Shown here piece by piece: positions 33,304 through 38,376 of a DNA stretch of 38,376 nt (position 1 is the first letter of the stretch; the number at the start of each line of letters is the position of its first letter). The stretch is from Pseudooceanicola sp. (GTDB lineage Bacteria > Pseudomonadota > Alphaproteobacteria > Rhodobacterales > Rhodobacteraceae): the NCBI RefSeq assembly GCF_029213205.1, contig NZ_JARGNH010000026.1, positions 1-38,376 on the forward strand, read 5' to 3'. Made by a program: the position numbers and the translations under genes. A model generated the notes under the pieces. It worked only from the letters and a program-made list of their open reading frames with translations, was not told where the DNA came from and searched no databases.

Positions 33304-36300
33304 TCTGCGGCCTCCACTTTTGCCGGCTGATCCAGCCAGTCGATTTTGTTCATTTTGCGCACGATAACAAACTCGTCCCGGTTCGATCCGACGGTGCCGT
33401 AGTAGTTGAAGCCGTAGGACAGCTGCGCATAGCCACCGATCATGTGGGTGGGTTTCAGCACGGTTCGGGTGACAGAATTGTGGATGCCGCCGCGGTTGCC
33501 GGTGCGTTCCGATCCGGGGGTGTTCACGATCTTTTCCTGCGCATGATACATGAACAGCGTGCCTTCCTTGATGCGCTGGGACACCACCACCCGCGCCGTC
33601 AACGCGCCGTTCACGTTGTAGGCCTCGACCCAGTCGTTATCGACCAGCCCGGCCTTCTGCGCATCGACCTCGGACATCCAGACAACCGGCCCGCCGCGGT
33701 TCAGGGTCAACATCAGCAGGTTGTCGGAATAGGTGGAATGGATGCCCCATTTCTGGTGCGGCGTGATGAAGTTCAACACCACATGGGGCTGGTTGTCGCG
33801 GGCCGCGTGATTGACGTCATCGGTGACGGTCTTCAGGTCCACCGGCGGTCGATACAGGCAAAACCCTTCGCCGAACGCCCGCATCCACAGGTGATCCTGG
33901 TAGAGCTGCTGTCGCCCGGTCAGGGTGCGCCAGGGGATCAGCTCGTGGACGTTGGTGTATCCTGCGTTGTAGCACACCTTTTCGGACTCAATCCCTGACC
34001 ATGTCGGCGACGAGATGATCTTGCGCGGCTGGGCGGCGATGTCGCGGAAGCGGATCTTCTCGTCTTCCTTGGCCTCGGCCAGATGCGCATGGTCGCGCCC
34101 GGTGAATTGCTCCAGCGCCTGCCAGGCCTTCACGGCCACCTCGCCGTTGGTTTCCGGCGCCAGCATCAGGATCACCTCGGTGGCGTCGATATCGGTGTCG
34201 ATCTTGGGGCAGCCCTTGGCCGGGCCATCCTCCCATTCACCATTGAGGTCGCGCAGATGTTGCACCTCATCCTTGGTGTCCCAGCCGATGCCCTTGCCGC
34301 CATTGCCAAGCTTATCGAGCAGCGGCCCGACGGCGACGAACTTGTCATAGATCGCGCCATAGTCTCGCTCGACAGTGACATAGGCCGGCGCGGTCTTGCC
34401 GGGGATCAGCGCGCATTCGTCCTTCTTCCAGTCCTTCACCTCCGGTTGCGCCAGTTCGGAGGCGGTGTCGTGCTGCAGCGGCAGGGCGACGACATCGGTC
34501 TCGACCCCGAGGATTTCAGGCGCGACCTCCTGGAATTTCTTGGCAATCGCCTTGAATATCTCCCAGTCCGACTTGCTCTCATAGGCCGGATCCACCGCCG
34601 CCTGCAGCGGGTGGATGAACGGGTGCATATCCGAGGTGTTGAGATCGTTTTTCTCATACCAACTGGCGGTTGGCAGCACGATATCGGAATAGACGCAGGT
34701 GGTGCTCATCCGGAAATCAATGGTCACCAGCAGGTCAAGCTTACCCTCCGGGGCCTTGTCGTGCCACTTGGCCTCGGTTGGCTTGGCACGCCCCTCCTCG
34801 CCCAGATCATGGCCAAGAACGCCGTGCTGCGTACCCAGCAGATGCTTGAGGAAATACTCGTGCCCCTTGCCCGACGACCCGAGCAGGTTTGAGCGCCAGA
34901 CGAACATGTTGCGCGGCCAGTTCTCGGGGGCATCGGGGTCTTCGCAGGACATTTGCAAGCTGCCGTCCTTGAGCCCCTTGGCAACGAAATCCTTGGCCTC
35001 GGCCCCCGCCGCCTTGGCCGCCTTGCCCACGTCCAACGGGTTTTGTTTCAGTTGCGGTGCCGAAGGCAGCCACCCCATCCGTTCCGCACGGATGTTGTAA
35101 TCGATCATCGACACGTCCCAGTCGCCTTCGGGCGCTGTCGGCGACAGGATCTCCTTTACCGTCAGCGTCTCGTAACGCCATTGGTCGGTGTGCGCGTAAA
35201 AGGCACTGGTGCCGTTCATCTGGCGTGGCGGGCGGCTCCAATCCAGCCCGAAGGCCAGCGGCAGCCAGCCGGTCTGTGGTCGCAGTTTTTCCTGCCCGAC
35301 ATAATGGCTCCAGCCACCGCCGGATTGGCCGACACAACCGCACATCACCAGCATGTTGATGATACCGCGATAGGCCATGTCCATGTGATACCAGTGGTTC
35401 AGACCGGCCCCGAGGATCACCATTGACTTGCCATTGGTCTTTTCAGCGTTGCGGGCGAATTCCCGCGCCACGGTCGCGATCTTGTCGGCCGACACGCCGG
35501 TGATCTTTTCGGCCCAGGCCGGGGTATAGGGCTTGTCCTCGGCGAAATCCTTTGACACCCAGTCGCCGCCCAGGCCGCGATCGAGGCCGTAGTTGGCGCA
35601 GAAGAGGTCAAAGACGGTCGTCACCAGCGCCTCGCCATCGGCCAGTTGCAGCCGCTTGACCGGGATGTTGCGGGTGAGCACATCAGGATGGTCGCATTTC
35701 ACGAAATGCTCGGTCGCCTCACCACCGAAATAGGGAAAGTCGACCCCGACCACATCGTCGTGATCCTCATCGAGGAGCAAGGACAGTTTCAGCCGGGTGT
35801 CGGCCTTGCCGGCGCGCTCTTCAAGATTCCAGGCCCCCTTCTGGCCCCAGCGAAATCCGATGGTGCCGTTCGGCGCGACAACCGATTGCGACACCTCGTC
35901 GAACGCGACGGTCTTCCAGTCCGGGTTGTTGCTCTCGCCCAGCTTGTCCGAGAATTCATCGGCGCGCAAAAACCGTCCGGGGATCAGCTTGCCATCCTTT
36001 TCCTCCAGCCGCACCAACATCGGCATGTCTGAGTATTTGCGGGCGTAATCCTCGAAATACTCGGCCTGCCGGTCGAGGTGGAACTCGCGCAGGATGACAT
36101 GGCCCATGGCCATGGCCAGCGCGGAATCGGTGCCCGCCTTGGGCGCGAGCCAGATGTCACCGAACTTGGCGGCCTCCGAATAATCCGGGCAGATCACCGC
36201 CGACTTGGTGCCGCGATAGCGCGCTTCGGTATAAAAATGCGCGTCCGGGGTGCGGGTCTGCGGCACGTTCGAGCCCCAGAGCAGCAGGAAGCCGGCGTTG

Positions 36301-37034
36301 TACCAATCGGCGCTTTCCGGCACGTCGGTTTGCTCGCCCCAGGTCTGCGGGCTGGCCGGTGGCAGGTCGCAATACCAGTCGTAAAACGACAGGCAGACAC
36401 TGCCCAGGAGGCTCAGATATCGAGAACCTGCGGCATAGCTGACCATCGACATCGCCGGGATCGGCGAAAACCCAAAGATCCGGTCCGGGCCGTAGGTCTT
36501 TACGGTATAGGCATTTGCCGCTGCGACGATCTCTGTCGCCTCGTCCCAATTGGCCCGGACGAATCCGCCCTTGCCCCGGGTTTCAACGTAAGAGGCGCGC
36601 AATATCGGATCAGCCTGAATTTTGGTCCAGGCCTCGATCGGGGTCATCGTCTTGCGCATCTCGCGCCAGACCTTCATCAGCTTGCCACGGATCAGCGGGT
36701 TTTTCACCCGATTGGCCGAATAGAGATACCAGCTGTAGGACGCGCCCCGGGCGCAGCCGCGCGGTTCGTGGTTCGGCAGATCGGGCCTTGTGCGCGGGTA
36801 ATCGGTCTGCTGGGTTTCCCAGGTGACGATCCCGGATTTGACGTAGATCTTCCACGAACAGGAGCCGGTGCAGTTCACCCCATGGGTCGAGCGCACGATC
36901 TTGTCGTGCCGCCAGCGGCTTCTGTAGGTGTCCTCCCAATCGCGGTTTTCCCGGGTGGTCTGACCATGGCCGTTGGAAAACTGATCCAGTTCCTTGGAGT
37001 GCAGGAAATTCAATCTGTCGAGCAGGTGACTCAT
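33300..37034 (-). CDS. narG: Respiratory nitrate reductase alpha subunit (molybdopterin)
   Basis: Catalytic subunit that reduces nitrate to nitrite on the cytoplasmic side, coupling quinol oxidation to proton-motive force. The 1244-residue protein is full length. The FS0 cluster ligands are His51, Cys55, Cys59 and Cys94 (HGVNCTGSC ... RGC), the NarG-specific His-first pattern. The SFYDWYCDLPPASPQ stretch holds the Asp (about 219) that ligates molybdenum in E. coli (Asp222). No twin-Arg export signal of the NapA kind is present; the N-terminus MSHLLDRLNF is the usual vestigial Tat-like leader bound by NarJ. AAAGGA lies seven bases before the ATG. It follows narK by 15 bases. Confidence 0.98.
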   Translation of the reverse strand: MSHLLDRLNFLHSKELDQFSNGHGQTTRENRDWEDTYRSRWRHDKIVRSTHGVNCTGSCSWKIYVKSGIVTWETQQTDYPRTRPDLPNHEPRGCARGASYSWYLYSANRVKNPLIRGKLMKVWREMRKTMTPIEAWTKIQADPILRASYVETRGKGGFVRANWDEATEIVAAANAYTVKTYGPDRIFGFSPIPAMSMVSYAAGSRYLSLLGSVCLSFYDWYCDLPPASPQTWGEQTDVPESADWYNAGFLLLWGSNVPQTRTPDAHFYTEARYRGTKSAVICPDYSEAAKFGDIWLAPKAGTDSALAMAMGHVILREFHLDRQAEYFEDYARKYSDMPMLVRLEEKDGKLIPGRFLRADEFSDKLGESNNPDWKTVAFDEVSQSVVAPNGTIGFRWGQKGAWNLEERAGKADTRLKLSLLLDEDHDDVVGVDFPYFGGEATEHFVKCDHPDVLTRNIPVKRLQLADGEALVTTVFDLFCANYGLDRGLGGDWVSKDFAEDKPYTPAWAEKITGVSADKIATVAREFARNAEKTNGKSMVILGAGLNHWYHMDMAYRGIINMLVMCGCVGQSGGGWSHYVGQEKLRPQTGWLPLAFGLDWSRPPRQMNGTSAFYAHTDQWRYETLTVKEILSPTAPEGDWDVSMIDYNIRAERMGWLPSAPQLKQNPLDVGKAAKAAGAEAKDFVAKGLKDGSLQMSCEDPDAPENWPRNMFVWRSNLLGSSGKGHEYFLKHLLGTQHGVLGHDLGEEGRAKPTEAKWHDKAPEGKLDLLVTIDFRMSTTCVYSDIVLPTASWYEKNDLNTSDMHPFIHPLQAAVDPAYESKSDWEIFKAIAKKFQEVAPEILGVETDVVALPLQHDTASELAQPEVKDWKKDECALIPGKTAPAYVTVERDYGAIYDKFVAVGPLLDKLGNGGKGIGWDTKDEVQHLRDLNGEWEDGPAKGCPKIDTDIDATEVILMLAPETNGEVAVKAWQALEQFTGRDHAHLAEAKEDEKIRFRDIAAQPRKIISSPTWSGIESEKVCYNAGYTNVHELIPWRTLTGRQQLYQDHLWMRAFGEGFCLYRPPVDLKTVTDDVNHAARDNQPHVVLNFITPHQKWGIHSTYSDNLLMLTLNRGGPVVWMSEVDAQKAGLVDNDWVEAYNVNGALTARVVVSQRIKEGTLFMYHAQEKIVNTPGSERTGNRGGIHNSVTRTVLKPTHMIGGYAQLSYGFNYYGTVGSNRDEFVIVRKMNKIDWLDQPAKVEAAE

Positions 37035-37049
37035 GACATGCGTCCTTTC

Positions 37050-38376
37050 TTATACTGCGGTTTGGGCGGCCGCGTTTGCGGACTTGCCATGATGAATGTT
37101 GTGGAGCAGGCCACCGGGCCGTGTGTAGAAGACCCAGGTGATGATCACGCAGATCACGTAGAAGCCAAGGAACCCCCAGAGCGCCATGATCGGTCCGCCG
37201 GTCATCGCGATCGAGGTGCCATAGGCCTTCGGGATGAAGAAGGCGCCATAGGCGGCAATGGCCGAGGTGAAGGCGATGATCGCGGCACTTTCCCGGTCGG
37301 CCTGCCGCCGCGTGGCGTCGGCATCCAGATCCGGCATCAGCCGCGGAATCTCGCGCCCCATGATGATCGGGATCATCTGGAAGGTCGACGCGTTGCCCAC
37401 CCCGGTCAGCAGGAACAGCGCCATAAAGCAGGCAAAGAAACCGATGAAGCTGCCACCGGTGCCGCCCGAGGGCAGGAAGGTGATCACGCCGAAGACCGCG
37501 ATGATCATCGCCAGGAAGGTCCAGAAGGTCACCCGCCCGCCGCCAAAGCGGTCGCTGATCCAGCCGGTGCCGGCACGGCTGAGCGCGCCGACCAGCGGTC
37601 CGAGGAACACGTATTGCAGGGCATTCACCTCGGGAAACATCAGCTTGGTCAGCAGCGGGAAGCCCGCCGAATAGCCGATGAAGCTGCCGAAGGTCCCGGT
37701 ATAGAGGATGCACATCAGCCAGTTGTGCATCCGGCTGAAGATGATCGCCTGTTCGCGGAAACTGGCCTTGGCGTCGGCGATGTCATTCATCCCGACCCAG
37801 GCCAGGACCGTCGCCACCAGGATGAACGGCACCCAGACGAAGCCGGCGTTCTGCATCCACAATTCGCCGCCACCCGGCAGAATTTGCGGCTGCCCGCCCA
37901 TCGCGCCGAACACACCCGCGGTGATGACGATCGGCACCAGGAACTGCATCACCGACACGCCGAGGTTGCCCAGCCCGGCGTTCAGCGCCAAGGCGTTGCC
38001 CTTTTCGGCCTTGGGATAGAAGAACGCGATATTGGCCATCGACGAGGCGAAGTTGCCGCCGCCGAAGCCACATAACAGCGCTAGGACCAGAAAGATGAAA
38101 TACGGCGTCTCCGGGTTCTGCACCGCATAGCCGATCCCCATTGCGGGCAGCAGCAGCGAGGCGGTGGAAATCGTCGTCCACAGCCGTCCGCCAAAGATCG
38201 GCACCATGAAGCTGTAGAAGATCCGCAACGTGGCCCCGGACAGGCCCGGCAATGCCGCCAGCCAGAACAGCTGTTCGGAGGTGAAGGCAAAACCGATGGC
38301 CGGCAGACGTGCCACCACCACCGACCAGACCATCCAGACCGAGAAGGCCAGCAGCAGCGCCGGGATCGAGATCCAC
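37050..38376 (-). CDS. narK: Nitrate/nitrite transporter NarK (5' end beyond the window)
   Basis: Major-facilitator protein that moves nitrate in and nitrite out across the inner membrane. 442 codons are visible and the frame stays open to the right edge, so the start is missing. The helices and signatures GFGGGNFASSMANIAFFYPK and GVGNASTFQMIPIIMG are the two nitrate-signature regions of the NNP family. The first visible residues (ALLLAFSVWMVWSVVVARL) correspond to the first helix of a NarK unit. Either only a few codons are cut off or, as in Paracoccus, this is the NarK2 half of a NarK1-NarK2 fusion. It is upstream of narG and in the same operon. The operon promoter, with any FNR or NarR site, is outside the window. 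Confidence 0.95.
   Translation of the reverse strand, partial: WISIPALLLAFSVWMVWSVVVARLPAIGFAFTSEQLFWLAALPGLSGATLRIFYSFMVPIFGGRLWTTISTASLLLPAMGIGYAVQNPETPYFIFLVLALLCGFGGGNFASSMANIAFFYPKAEKGNALALNAGLGNLGVSVMQFLVPIVITAGVFGAMGGQPQILPGGGELWMQNAGFVWVPFILVATVLAWVGMNDIADAKASFREQAIIFSRMHNWLMCILYTGTFGSFIGYSAGFPLLTKLMFPEVNALQYVFLGPLVGALSRAGTGWISDRFGGGRVTFWTFLAMIIAVFGVITFLPSGGTGGSFIGFFACFMALFLLTGVGNASTFQMIPIIMGREIPRLMPDLDADATRRQADRESAAIIAFTSAIAAYGAFFIPKAYGTSIAMTGGPIMALWGFLGFYVICVIITWVFYTRPGGLLHNIHHGKSANAAAQTAV

Noticed and set aside
36078-38075. A 665-codon open frame on the plus strand opposite narG and narK
   Set aside because: It is the antisense of two well-identified genes, rich in His, Arg, Asp and Gly as GC-rich shadow frames are, and shows no domain.

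Overview
The window looks like a GC-rich alphaproteobacterial chromosome, most likely order Rhodobacterales (Roseobacter/Paracoccus relatives). The reasons are ribosomal protein L21 with a C-terminal helix-hairpin-helix extension, the obgE-proB-proA neighbourhood, high G+C with few intergenic bases, a two-hairpin intergenic element of a kind I recall from Rhodobacteraceae, and an alphaproteobacterial-style nar operon. The organism assignment is inference from gene content only.

Positions 1-11.9 kb are core chromosome, almost all on the minus strand. phoR, pstB and phoU come first, with pstS, pstC and nearly all of pstA missing between phoR and pstB. Next are a small DUF1330-like gene (+), a gamma-carbonic-anhydrase-fold gene overlapping gmk, proA, proB, obgE, a GNAT acetyltransferase, rpmA and rplU, and two overlapping genes for secreted DUF2059-like proteins. 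A tRNA-Ser(CGA) gene on the plus strand closes this part.

Positions 11.9-28.2 kb look like an accessory block placed behind the tRNA. It opens with an A+T-richer gene of unknown function and a truncated IS3-type orfA. A catabolic cluster follows in four transcription units: a TRAP transporter (dctP-dctQ-dctM, minus); a crotonase plus acyl-CoA ligase (plus); an SDR, alpha-methylacyl-CoA racemase, MmgE/PrpD and MarR unit (minus) divergent from an acyl-CoA dehydrogenase plus second acyl-CoA ligase (plus); and MaoC, DUF35 and thiolase-fold genes (minus). Together they read as uptake of a carboxylic acid, CoA activation, racemisation at an alpha-methyl carbon, dehydrogenation, (R)-type hydration, (R)-type dehydrogenation and carbon-carbon cleavage. 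This is a bacterial parallel to peroxisomal branched-chain or bile-acid side-chain beta-oxidation. All three promoter regions carry the same palindrome, with core TTCG-N-A-N-G-N-GAA, lying on or between -35/-10 elements. I propose it is the operator of the MarR protein encoded in the cluster, making the whole block one regulon. This regulon is the best candidate here for an undescribed system; the substrate is unknown.

Positions 28.4 kb to the right edge hold a respiratory nitrate reductase operon on the minus strand: narK (cut by the edge), narG, narH, narJ, narI, a cytoplasmic parvulin, a hemerythrin-like protein and a DUF2478 protein. The genes are nearly contiguous, so the last three are probably nar accessory proteins.
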